NCBI RefSeq assembly: GCF_048544455.1
Contig: NC_133529.1
Span: 44,679,456-44,743,455 of the forward strand
From: Silene latifolia
Lineage: Eukaryota; Streptophyta; Magnoliopsida; Caryophyllales; Caryophyllaceae
Direction: 5' to 3'
DNA: 64,000 nucleotides
The notes beneath the pieces were generated by a model. It did no database searches and had not been told where the DNA came from. It saw only the letters and a list, made by a program, of their open reading frames with translations. Shown here piece by piece: positions 25,932 through 36,905 of this stretch. Position 1 is the first letter of the stretch; the number at the start of each line of letters is the position of its first letter. The position numbers and the translations under genes are program-made.

Positions 25932-28900
25932 ATGCAGAAAACGATCAAGTCATTCTTCAAACACTTGCCTACTTGTAATGCTGCACCACAAACTTCTAAT
26001 TCCAACGACTTGTTCGACGAAATTAGGGTTCATGAGCTTCCCCAAATTCGAGTTAAGTACACTCGTCAAGCTTTGGATTCACATCAATCCACCAGGTATT
26101 TCTCATTTGCTCCTATTTTTCGAGTTACAACTTTAATACTCCCTTCGTCCCAATTATTTGTTTATTTTCTTAATCAAAGGTAAATAAATGATTTTAGACG
26201 GTGGGACTAGGATTAGTTTATTGCTTACCCAGATGGTATAATTCATTAATTTGTTGTAATTAGTAAATGTAACCCTAATTTGACAGAGGAAAAGAAACAA
26301 ATTGGGGATTAATTGGGGATGAGAAGGACAAATTGGAGGTTGGTTGTAGCAAAGGGAAGACATTGAACAAGAAGAGAAGCTATGCCCAATTTCATTTGGA
26401 ATTAGGTCAATCTGATTTCCTCCTTCATACTTGTAAAGTATGTGGGACTAAGTATGCGAAAGGAGAAGAAATCGATGAGAAGGTTCACGCCACGTTTCAC
26501 AAGAATTTTACCAATGGTATCCCTTTTAAGGTGTGTGGATTATGATAATATATATGTCGCTTTCTTGTAACTGTGTTTATATTTGATTATGTGGTTTTGA
26601 CAATGGTGTGTGTATAGGGTTGGCGTCATGAGAAGGTGATTCATCATCCCTTGCCTGAGAAGGAGAAGGACCGAGTTATTCTTGTGTCCAATTGCGGTCC
26701 TCCTGCTCAGAGAAAGAAGGTTGTTGGTTTAATTATTGTTGGACTAGATGAAGATTAAGCTTTTATGATGTGTTACCGATGTTTAGTTTGTCTAATTAGC
26801 TTACAATTGGTGTTAGGTCCAAGAGGTTGTCAAAATGATGGAGATTGAACTTGGTGATGGATGGATCTTCCATGACCTTTGTCAGGTTGCAGATTGGTTT
26901 TTGATTTTTCAGTTGTTAACTTACTGCATTGTGTGATTCTGTGAGTTATTTCTGGATTGTTAAAGAACATACTAAAGGGCCTGTTTTTGCCTACGTTGCT
27001 GTCGTTTGCAGGTCTATCTATATGTTTCATCACAAAGAATTGCTGGATGTGTTGTTGCTGAGTCAATCAACACTGCACACAGAGTTCTTTTGGACTCCAT
27101 GGACAAGGTTTTTTATGATATTAGCAGGAAGAAAGTAGCTTCAAAACCAACAACATTACAGTTTGGTGAGATTTGTTTTCAGAGGGAAGTGTCTAGAAAA
27201 GGCTATTCTCATAGAAGCTCGGACGTATTGGATTCAAATGCATTGAGACCACTTGTGTGCGAAGAAGAAGCTACACCCGCTTTGTGTGGCATACGGGTGA
27301 TCTGGGTCACCCCTTCTAACAGAAGAAAACATATCGCAACTCATTTGTTGGATGCTGTCAGGTAGTGTACAGTTAGTATTATTCGTTTCACAGTTTTTTT
27401 TTATTTGTTCTTTAAAGTTTTTGTTGTGCCAAGGTCTCATGTTTCTGACAATTGGTTAAGAAAAGATACTTGGAAAAAATCGCCACTACTATAATTTTGC
27501 TAGTAACGCTTAACTCTTTGAGTTGTGAGAATTCAGTAAATTCCTTATTTCCCACATTGTTCCCACATACTATAGCTTTCCTCTCTTTAGATGGTACCCA
27601 GTACATGTTAGTTTAATTTGAAACCCAACTAACAAGACATTGGTTAAATTTCGGTGAAACTTTAGTCTGCCAAGACACTGCTAACGTTAGTGGGACTTGT
27701 TTGATAATGTTCTATGAAAGTTGGCACTTTGGCAGTGAACCAAATTTATTAAAATTTACCTGCATTTGCTAGGTAAATATGAAAATGTTCCATTTTTTCA
27801 GTATTAGTTAATGGAGAAATTTAGTTGACATTTCTCAATGACTGGTTGTACAAAAGGTTAACATCTATTTAGTGCTAAGCACAGCTGAGTTATCTATGTG
27901 CTTTGTACTGTTGCCTCATGATTTTCTTCCACTTTGGGGGAATTTGTTTTTGAAGAAAATGCCTAAGTGGGAAACAAGTGACGGCACAGTACACCACTAA
28001 TCCTTCTTTGCTTTCTAAATTTTGGTGCTTTGTAAGGGGTGTTGTAGTATGGATTCGATTAATGGGTTAATGCTTGATACTCGGATACTGTATTAAAGCT
28101 TTTTTTTTTTTCCAATTGAAAATTTGTGGTTTGTTTGTACAAAAATATAGCATTATGCGAGACTTGTTAATTTGTGACGGAGCTTCTAAGGAGCCTTTAT
28201 CAATTTAAGTGCTTGTTCAAAATCCTGAGCATCAATTGATTAATGACTAGTCCATTGTTGTCAGAATGCCGATTCGATCCTATGATTCTACGATTTTACG
28301 ATTCAAAAATGCTTTACCGATCCCGGATCCTACGATTCTTTCATGTTTGTAGAATCTTACGATCCTATTTATTTGAAATTTTCTAGAGGTAGGATCATAA
28401 TACGATCTTACGATCGTTCGATCCGACTCCATAGTAAATATATTAATATATATTTTTATATAATGACATTGTAAAACCCAAATTTCGTGTAATTTGTAGA
28501 AATATGTTCACGAAATGATATTAAACTCATTAACTATCAATATTTTGTGTATAAATAAGTGTTTCGAACTTCAATTATATATTTTTACCAAATAAAAAAC
28601 TATATTTAGTGAATTTGTAGAATCTTACGATTCTACGATCCGATACTACCGATTCGATCCTCCCCTCCCCATCGATTCAAAGTAGAATCCCGATCCTAAC
28701 AACATTGCACTAGTCTACTTCAGTCATCTGGGTGTTCATCTTTATGTATTACTGTAATTATCACACCTGAAAATGAGCTGTGAAGTTATGGAGCAAGCCC
28801 ATACTGAAAACCTCAAAGCCACACGGCTGCCCTAAAACTAGCTGAGCACAAGCAAGAGGCTGCTAATTCTGACTGAGCAAACCTTAGTTATGAACATCCT

Positions 28901-29246
28901 AATAATCACCCTTCTTTCTTACCAGTATCTATCCCAAAGACTTGTGTCTTTGAAAGATAACTATCCTGGTATGCATTATATATACGATGTTTCCACCGGC
29001 ACATGCATACATAAAATAGAAACAACATTCTATTTGTGTGCTAGTCATATGTTTTATACTTCTATTAACCTGATATGCTGTACGATCTTTTAATTTACAG
29101 TTTCTTTCCCGTGCAGGAAAAGCTTTTCCATAGATCGTGTTCTAGAGCACTCTCAGCTAGCATTCTCTCAGCCAACCTCAACCGGAAAGGCATTGGCTAT
29201 AAAATACGCTGGCACTGGATCTTTTCTGGTGTACAAAGCGAACTAA
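25932..29246 (+). CDS. CTF7: Sister-chromatid cohesion N-acetyltransferase ECO1/CTF7, six exons
   Basis: Exons are 25932-26095, 26287-26530, 26618-26719, 26817-26885, 27012-27361 and 29117-29246. All introns are GT-AG and phases join to 352 codons plus a TAA stop. The enzyme acetylates SMC3 in the nucleus during S phase to establish cohesion. Residues 2-9 form a PIP box (QKTIKSFF) for PCNA. A C2H2 finger uses C104, C107, H122 and H126. The acetyltransferase core lies in exon 5 ([20 protein letters not shown], residues 285-304). The C-terminus ends with [10 protein letters not shown] and GTGSFLVYK, typical of the family. The length is close to plant CTF7. ATG 25932 is chosen because the family starts just before the PIP box; an in-frame TTG lies 15 bp upstream. 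His300 sits where many acetyltransferases have Gly in the acetyl-CoA loop. Intron 5 is 1.75 kb with a MITE. A Helitron end lies about 160 bp upstream. This is the only intact host gene seen. Confidence 0.95.
28258..28702. mobile_element. MITE in CTF7 intron 5, TSD CATTG
   Basis: The ends are TTGTCAGAATGCCGATTC and, in reverse complement, TTGTTAGGATCGGGATTC. CATTG flanks both sides (28253-28257 and 28703-28707). Subterminal regions repeat CGATTCGATCC and TACGATTCTACGAT, and the core is AT-rich. There is no coding sequence. The superfamily is uncertain: hAT would usually give an 8-bp duplication. Confidence 0.6.
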
Positions 29247-31001
29247 AAACGCTCAGGCTACTGGTCCATACTCCATACAATATCAATGTATGTTGTTCAT
29301 ATTGAAACATGTGATAATTTTGCAACTTCATCTATTTCTTTTAGAAATATGGAATTTTCTTTTTCTCTTAACCACGAGCAATGCTTTGCTTTCCTCTCCC
29401 ATATGTTCTAATTTATTCTCCAATAAAATCGCGGGAAATCACCTTATTAAAAACCGTTTTTGTTAATAAACTACCGTGAAATATTTCATAAATCACCTTG
29501 TACAACATTTGCCATAGAAAGATGGAACTCTAAATTTGAGGAAAAATCGAACTCAAACTTTTAAAGCGTCTTGTTCAAGAATTGGTGTTTTTGTTCGGAG
29601 GAGGGGGAAAATGACGAGATAAGGATTGTTCATCCCAGGGCTTGCCTGAAATCCAGGGAATAATTTCGGGGGTAAATTTTAATTGGGTGATAATTACGGG
29701 GGAAGTTAATTACTTGGGTAATGAGTTTATTGATGATAGGTTTGGCATAAGGGTAATAATTACTGAGTAGATGTTTTACTCCCTTAATCATTACCTAGGG
29801 GGAGGGTGGATAATGTATTACCCTTTCATGAGGGTAATAGATTCAGGAGGTGAATAATTACTCTCATGCCAAACATGGAAAATGCACTTTAACTATTACT
29901 CCCACTAGTATTGGTGCCCAGCTTCGCCCGGGCTACCTTTACTTACCATTAATTTTTTTTTCATTAAATAAAATTACTTAAAGTTGCATAACCCATAAAT
30001 TTATCATTAATACGGAGTATATTTTTCTATGACATATCCTAAAATTACGATGAAATAAATTTTGAGACAAATTTACTACTCATGATATTAATGAAACAAT
30101 AGTAATAACATTTCACTACTTGCCCGTAATCATTGTTACTTTCACTACTCCCGCCGTAATTATTGTTACTGTTACTACTGCCGCATTAATATTGATAATT
30201 TCACTACTCCCGCCGTAATTATTGTTACTTTTACTATTGCCGCATTAATATTGATTATTTCACTACTCCCGTTGTTTCTACCACTTTCACTAATCTCGCT
30301 AATAATATTGTTTACTTTTACTATTCAAATGAGTGATTACTATCATATAACTATATCCAATGTTACTACAATTCTTTTCTTTACTGCCGAAATTACTTTT
30401 ACTACTTAGGCATGCAATTTTAAGAGGATTATATATTTATATAAATATATTACATATATGCATTAAATCAAATCAAAAGAATTATGCAATATTATATATT
30501 ATGGAATCTAACTTGAATTATTTATAACCTACTTATATTATATTTCTGTATGTTAAATAATTAACATCTCTATACATCTAATAAACTATAAATTTTAATA
30601 AAAATTACATAGATTTTAAATTTAATATATGATTTTATGATGATAATAATTAATACCATAAGTGTGCATGTTTATACTAATTAATTATTTTATTTTAAGG
30701 AAATTGGACATCTTCTAGTCTTCTATAAATATTTAGGAAAATTACCGAGCATCTTCTTTCTTTAGTCTCCTTGAATTGACCATCTTAATTAATTATTTTA
30801 TTTTAAGGAAATTGACCATCTTAATTAATTATTTTATTTTAAGAAAATTGACCATGTTTTAGTCTCTTACAAATGTTTAGGAAAATTACCAAGCTTCTAT
30901 ATAATTTAATTTTAACCCAAACTATATAATATTTGCATTGAGATCCCTTAATCGGGTCCATCACACGGTGCTAGTGATTTAAAACTATATAGTATAATTA
31001 A
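29247..31001. other. AT-rich intergenic DNA with small repeats
   Basis: No gene is seen. 29741-29873 is a short palindrome with ends TTTGGCATAAGGGTAATA and its imperfect complement ending ATGCCAAA, a likely MITE. 30112-30262 is a roughly 60-bp tandem repeat (TTTCACTACTCCCGCCGTAA unit, about 2.5 copies). 30690-30860 is a roughly 35-bp tandem repeat (TTGACCATCTTAATTAATTA unit, about 3 copies). Near 29906, ACTAGTATTGGTGCCCAGC is followed by a GC-rich inverted stretch, possibly a minus-oriented Helitron end. Confidence 0.5.
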
Positions 31002-32213
31002 CTAGTTTGGTTGCCTGTGCGTTGCAACGGGATAATTAACTTAGTAAAAAAAATTGGTTATAAGGTCTTAATATTTATTTACATCTTATGTCTAATTATT
31101 TATTTAGATATGATAAAAAGTCAAAACATCTTATTTAAGAGACACAAAAGATGTTAGGTTGATACCTAAGCTCCAAGGATGCCTCATATTTATAATCATA
31201 AAACCACTACATCTTATTGTTAATCTTTCGACGTGGGACAATTCTATTATTTTTATAAAATCCTACATTATTTTTCAATGTGGAACATATAACATACTAA
31301 GAAGTACATAATTTTATATATGTACAAATTATATGAAATCTATACGCTAATGATATCATTTTTACCACGAATCAAATTATGTTATTTCATAATTTTCTTA
31401 ACGATATTTTTTTTGCCAAATGAAATGTAAAAGTTTTTATATAAAAATTATAAACATCACTTGAATATAATATAGGAAATAAATATTATAATACTTAAAA
31501 GATTCTCCACTTTATTTTTTACATCAAAAAATATTATTTATGATACTTTCCTAAATTAATTTTTAAGATCACCCCACCTTATGATAACTTTCTGATGTGT
31601 GACAATTCAACTATTTATATGTAGTATATTTACCGCACCTACATTATTTTTCAATGTGGGACAAATAACACACGAAAAAGTACACCATCTTCCTATTTCG
31701 ATATCCAACCCGATTTAATAATGAGAAAAAATTATACTATCTATTTATATTCGTACGTTTTTTCCATTTTTTGTCATAATTAAAATATGTACAAATGATA
31801 TGATTTAAATTACATTTTTTTTCCTAACAAGACTTTTAAGATGTAATTGAGGGAGCAATAAAATGTATAAACAAATGCAAAATATTTTCTTTTTCTGGTG
31901 CGATTTTTGATTAATGGTTAAAAATTATGATTTGGTTTAGTTACTCAAATGTAATGAGGCATAATAATTACCTATATTTGAAAGTTAAAAAGATTTAATT
32001 CTACTATTTATCAAAGTAAAAAAGCTCATTATTGATTTGTTTGTGGATTCAAGATCTTTTTATGCAGCACTTGAATGTATTATAATTCATAAATTTTCTA
32101 TTTTATTGCAGAGATTATCATTATATGACACATTAATAACCAATTTATGTATATTTAGCACCCATTTTATTTTTTAATTATGATTTTGTCTTAAATAAAG
32201 TTATTATACTATC
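31002..32213 (-). repeat. AT-rich repeat family, first segment; possible Helitron 3' end
   Basis: On the minus strand CCCGTTGCAACGCACAGG is followed by CAACCAAACTAG and T, resembling a Helitron terminus at 31002. To its right lie diverged units containing TTTATAATCAT, GTGGGACAATTC and TTTTTCAATGTGGGACA, near 31180-31290 and 31560-31680. The same family continues at 50438-50712 and 62556-64000, so the Tat and CACTA elements were inserted into it. No coding sequence is visible. Confidence 0.45.
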
Positions 32214-32797
32214 TGATGGGACATATTCTGCACCCGCTGACCGAGTCAACATATTGAGCAAGGTCAAAGATATCCAAAGCAAGTCAACACCTTGGACAGC
32301 CTTACCGACGCAGCCAGTCGGCCTGTCACTTGGGTCCCGGCTAGGACAACTAGCCAGCCGGGACACATATCCGCGTACTCATATCCAAGACCCCTCGGCA
32401 TGGAGTCAACAGGGCCCGCCGGCCTGCCATGGGTCCCTCGGCCGAGGGTAGATCAGTCTTTCCACCTGCTAGCCACTTGGCCACTACGTGACAAAAGGTG
32501 AAAGTCTATAAATAATCCTCAATCCTCATTGAGGAAAGGATCCAAAATATAACCTAAACACCTCATAATCTGGTAATATCTTCCTTATCTCTCTACAATA
32601 TATACTTCGCCAAGTAACACACAACTTATCTCTTTAAGTTCACTGACTTGAGCGTCGGAGTGAGTACGCTCGGCCAAAGCCGAGCCCTCAGTTTGTTCAT
32701 TGTTTCAGGAGAGGCCAAAAGGAGGATTCAATCAAACACGTCTTTCTACAAGCCACGAGTGGTAACAAATAACTGCTCCGTAATCACACCCGGAACA
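32214..32797 (+). repeat. 5' LTR of the Tat element with TATA and a palindromic upstream site
   Basis: TGATGGGACATATTCTGCAC to CCCGGAACA. The TATA box TATAAATA is at 32507-32514. A perfect palindrome CCCTCGGCCGAGGG (32435-32448) lies about 60 bp upstream. It differs from the 3' LTR at roughly ten positions. Confidence 0.9.
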
Positions 32798-32799
32798 AT

Positions 32800-32815
32800 T
32801 GGCGCCATCTGTGGG
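32800..32815 (+). other. Primer-binding site of the Tat element
   Basis: TGGCGCCATCTGTGGG begins 2 bp after the 5' LTR. It resembles the tRNA-complementary sites of Tat elements. The tRNA identity (Arg-type is usual) cannot be settled by eye. Confidence 0.7.
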
Positions 32816-32896
32816 AAAAGATACTAGAAGCTAGTCACATTCATTCCCAAAAAAAAAAAAAAAAAAAACCCAAAACCCATTCGCCGAGCTAAGAAG

Positions 32897-33066
32897 ATGT
32901 CGAAGCAACAAGAAGTATTTGTGAGTGACGAAACCGAATTCCACCAAGATGATACAGTCCCTAATTCGGGGATCGGCCAGTCCCCCACCGGCCAGGTAAC
33001 TCAACCGGCGTACGGGATGCCGATAATACCAGAAACACCGCTGCCCACCGACCAAGTCACTGTCAT
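32897..33066 (+). pseudogene. Tat gag N-terminus, cut by the nested Tekay element
   Basis: ATG at 32897 opens MSKQQEVFVSDETEFHQDD and runs to the insertion point of the nested element at 33066. The gene resumes after it at 40598 with VVDAAKLKLFLDL in a gag-like N-terminal stretch. The separation is entirely due to the 7.5-kb insertion. Confidence 0.7.
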
Positions 33067-34398
33067 TGTAATACTCCGTATTTATAGTCTTGGGGGTACT
33101 CTATCGAGTAGCCCTTACTCTGTCGAGTAAGGGCAAGTTGTTGCAGAATAAAATAGTTTCTGACCTGTTGGGCACTCGATCGAGTAGCTGGGGCACTCGA
33201 TCGAGTAGGGGGGTACTCGATCGAGTACCTTGGGTACTCGATCGAGTGTCCCGGTTTATCGGGGAGTTTTCTCGGGTTTTGTTAATTACGCGATTAAGGT
33301 ATATAAACATATTCGGCATTGTTTTAAAACACTTTTACCAAAACCTAAAACCTGTTTAAGAGAGAAAGCAACTTGTCTTCTTCCTAATCGCGTTCTTGAC
33401 AATTCCCGGAGTTCAGACGGTCGGTTTGCATCGTAGTTCGTGTCGTTGGATTTCTTGCGTCGAGGGTAAGCTTTTAATGTAATTTATATAATGATTTATT
33501 AAGATTAGTGAAACCCTAATTTAGGAATTGGGGGTTTTTATGTATAGTAATTGAATAGTAGTATCTATGTGTTGTATGGTAGGAGGAGAGTTCATAGAAG
33601 AGGCGTTTTGAGACAGCTGTAGATACCGTCTGCGTGTTGTGCTTTCCAGGTAGGATTTCCTACTCAGTATTAGTCCCATAATGGGATATTGGTGATGTGC
33701 TGTAGTTAGTTGATTATATAATGATTGTTGTGATTGTGATTGTGATTGTGGTTGTGTTGTTGATGGTTCTCGAGATGCGTTCTCGGCTGAGTGGGGTCAC
33801 TTGCGGGAGTGATCTCACGCCCTAGTTTCGCCCTTAGTGGAACCCGCCACGAAAGGGGATGTGCACATTAATGGACAGGGTTGTCGCTCGTACGATGAGC
33901 GGGGCTTAGGTGGGAACGGTGCGGTCCCCAGCTGGTGGTGGGTCCAGTGGACGATCAAGAGTGAGATGATGGGAGTTGGTGGTGTTGTGTGTGTGTGTGT
34001 GATTCAAATTGTCTGTTTGCCTTATTATCGTTATCTATATTAATTGTGTGATTAGTACGACCCGGTGTTGTTTTGTAAACTGCGGTGATCCATTGGGGAT
34101 GGTGAGCGAGATATTGAGCGGTATAGAGATGAGTACGGGGATACGGGATGGCCACGACATGACGATAGAGTCTTCCGCTGTAGTTTAGTTTTATTTATAT
34201 TTCAGTTGAGAACAGTCAGTTTGAATAATGTATCGTACTTTTAGTTGGTTTCATGGATTGTAACTATTCGTTAAACTATTTATAATAAACGTTGTTTCTG
34301 TTTTGTCTATTTGATTATCATACCTCGGGCGACCGAGATGGTGATGTCTTCATACCTGAGTGGTCCTGGTAAGGCACTTGGAGTATGGGGGTGTTACA
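33067..34398 (+). repeat. 5' LTR of the Tekay element
   Basis: The U3 part is short. Four copies of ACTCGATCGAGT lie at about 33174-33248, and the TATA box TATATAAACA starts at 33300. The rest (R-U5) is about 1.1 kb. It differs from the 3' LTR at only a few sites, except in 33780-34145, where many 1-bp indels cluster. Confidence 0.9.
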
Positions 34399-34400
34399 AA

Positions 34401-34412
34401 TGGTATCAGAGA
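34401..34412 (+). other. Primer-binding site (initiator Met tRNA)
   Basis: TGGTATCAGAG starts 2 bp after the LTR end ACA. This is the standard plant site complementary to tRNA-iMet. Confidence 0.9.
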
Positions 34413-34861
34413 GACGATCCTGAAACCTGTAACCAATGAACTTAATGAACCTAGGGAGTCAATTAAAATGAACCCGGGGTAAAAGTTGTAGGAGCTAGTG
34501 CAAAGGCTTGGGAGACGTCCTAAAGTCGCGAGGGGTCGCCCTACAACTTTGAACCGGTCACGTGGGAAAAGTGTTTGTCGAGTCATCTGTATGTTTGATT
34601 GACGTGTGCAACAAAGTGATGAAGTGTGTTGATTGTTTGGAGTTGAAATAGGAAGTTGAGCAAGTGAAAGGATATGATATGTTGAACATGTTAGTGAGAT
34701 GATAGCATGTTGAATGATTTACAATGTGGCGTTAATAGCATGATGAATTGATCTTGTTGATAGTAGAATAGATGCGTAGCATAGTATTTATGATATCATG
34801 CGATTTTTATAAAGTTTAGCATGTTAGTATATGACGTAACATGCGGGTAGCCTTTGCGTAT

Positions 34862-35135
34862 TAGGGGTACTTGATCGAGTGAGACTAACTCGATCGGGTG
34901 GGTTTCTGGCGACCTTAAGTCCAGAATCGCGTTTTGGGGCACTCGATCGAGTAGCTAGGGGTACTCGATCGAGTAGGGGGTCACTCGATCGAGTAGCCCA
35001 GATACTCGATCGAGTGGGTTAGAGATCAGAAGGTCTGTTTGGTTCTGGAGTTTGGGTACTCGATCGAGTACATGGGGGCACTCGATCGAGTAGCCCGTTA
35101 CTCGATCGAGTGGGTTTGGATACTCGATCGAGTGG
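34862..35135. repeat. Leader array of CTCGATCGAG palindromes (Tekay)
   Basis: About ten copies of ACTCGATCGAGT, the first two degenerate, are separated by 8-40 bp of GGGTA- or GGGGCA-type spacer. The array lies between the primer site and the gag ATG. It extends the four-copy cluster in the LTR. Confidence 0.9.
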
Positions 35136-35212
35136 GTTCTGGGCAGTGTGTTTTCGTGTTTTGAGGTTTAGTACGCGTGTTTATGTTTATCCCTTTCGTA
35201 TATAGCTTCAAG

Positions 35213-36060
35213 ATGCCGCCCAAGAGAAATGCCTTGTATGCGAGAGCTGAGCTTATGACCACTGATGACATCGTCAAGATGTTGGAACACCAGGACGCTC
35301 TTACTGAGACCCTGAAGAGAGTGAATGAGGACAAGGATAAGAGTAAGGAGAAGGAGGTTGACCATGCTAAAGTCAGCCTCTATATTGCGAGGTTTAACCC
35401 GAAAGAATACAAGGGGGTTGAGGAGCCTAACCGTCTTGATAGTTGGCTGAGGGAGATGGAGAATATACTAGATTTAGTCCACTGTCCTGATGAGATGAGA
35501 GTGGATCAGCCGCATTTTATCCGAGGGAGGCGGCAAGTGGTGGGATTCGGTGAAGGTGAGTGCTAAGGAATTGTATACCAACCAAGGGTTACCTGCTATA
35601 CCTTGGGAGGAGTTTCGTAGGGTTGTGAGGAAGGAGTTTGTCTTAGGAACATGTGAGGAGTAAGTTGAGGGAGGAGTTTGATAAGTTTAAGATGATCGCC
35701 GAGATGTCCGTGGCCGAGTACTACAGCGGTTCAATGAGAAATCTAGATATGCTGAGGACATGGGTTTGAGTGATGAGAATCTGGCTTTGAGGTTTGAGAG
35801 CGGGCTAACCACGAAAATTATGGATAAGTTACCCGTGGGAGTCCTTACGGATGTAAAGGAAGCGTATGAGAGAGCTGGGAGAGCTGAGAGGCTAGTGGAG
35901 ATGGCTCAGGAGAGGTCTGGTGGTGAGAAGAGGAAGTCGGAGAGCGAGGGTGGTGGCCAATCTAATTACAAGAAAGGCAACCACCATCAGTCTAAGGGTG
36001 TTAGTGTGTCTTACCGGGGGTTTCTAGTTAGACCCAAGGTTAAGTTGATTGCAGCAGTTA
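35213..36060 (+). pseudogene. Tekay gag, frameshifted
   Basis: ATG at 35213 starts MPPKRNALYARAELMTTDD. The capsid-like core IARFNPKEYKGVEEPNRLDSW is followed by WLREMENILDLVHCPDEMRV. A shift near 35520 moves the frame to WWDSVKVSAKELYTNQGLP and IPWEEFRRVVRKEF. Another shift near 35650 leads to LALRFESGLTTKIMDKLP and AYERAGRAERLVEMAQE. The usual CCHC zinc knuckle is not visible. Gag forms the virus-like particle. Confidence 0.75.
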
Positions 36061-36905
36061 CCTTGAAATCTTATTTGAGGAAGGGATGTCCTTTGATCTT
36101 ATGCCATGTGAGAGATGACCGGATAGAGAGTCCGACGATTGGTGAGATACCGGTGGTGGGAGAGTTTTCGACGTTTTTCGATGAGATTCGGGGTTACCAC
36201 CGAGGAGAGAGATAGATTTCACCGTTGAGTTGAAGCCGGGGAACAGGGCCAATCTCTAAGGCACCGCATCGTATGGGTCCTAAGGAGATGGAGGAGCTTA
36301 GGAAGCAATTGGATGATCTGATAGAGAAGGGATACATTAGACCAAGTGTATCGCGTGGGGAGCAGGTTGTTTGTGAAGAAGAAAGATGGAACTTTGAGGT
36401 TATGCATAGATTACGAGAGAATGAACCGTGTGACGATAAAGAACAAGTATCCTTTGCCAAGGATAGATGACCTGTTTGATCAGTTGAGTGGTGCAACGGT
36501 CTTTTCTAAGATCGATTTGAGGTCGGGGTACCATCAGGTGAAGATTAGAGATGTGGACATACCGAAGACAACTTTCACGTCGAGGTATGGCCATTATGAG
36601 TATGTGGTGATGCCGTTTGGGTTGTCTAATGCACTAAGCGGTGTTTATGGATTTGATGAATAGGATCTTTAGACAGTTCTTGGACCAGTTTGTAGTGGTG
36701 TTTATCGATGATATCTTAGTCTACTCTAAGACTAAGGAGGAGCATGAGGAGCATTTGAGGATCGTGTTGCGAGACATTGAGGGAGCATGAGTTGTATGCT
36801 AAGTTGTCCAAGTGTGAGTTATGGTTAGAGAAAGTTGCTTTTTCGGGGCATGTGATATCTAAAGATGGGGTAGTGAGATCCGGCGAAGATTGAGGCGGTG
36901 ACAAA
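36061..36905 (+). pseudogene. Tekay reverse transcriptase with a lost protease
   Basis: The stretch before RT (36100-36260, GEIPVVGEFSTFFDE) is the link that normally follows the protease. The DSGA-type protease core is absent, so a deletion joins gag to RT. RT motifs follow in three frames: [45 protein letters not shown] and, after a shift near 36650, [20 protein letters not shown] with the catalytic DD. Shifts near 36350, 36650 and 36780 break the frame. Confidence 0.8.

Noticed and set aside
26140..26200. Stowaway-like TACTCCCTTCGTCCCAATTA in CTF7 intron 1
   Set aside because: Only one end is visible; no matching complementary end or duplication found, so at most a relic.
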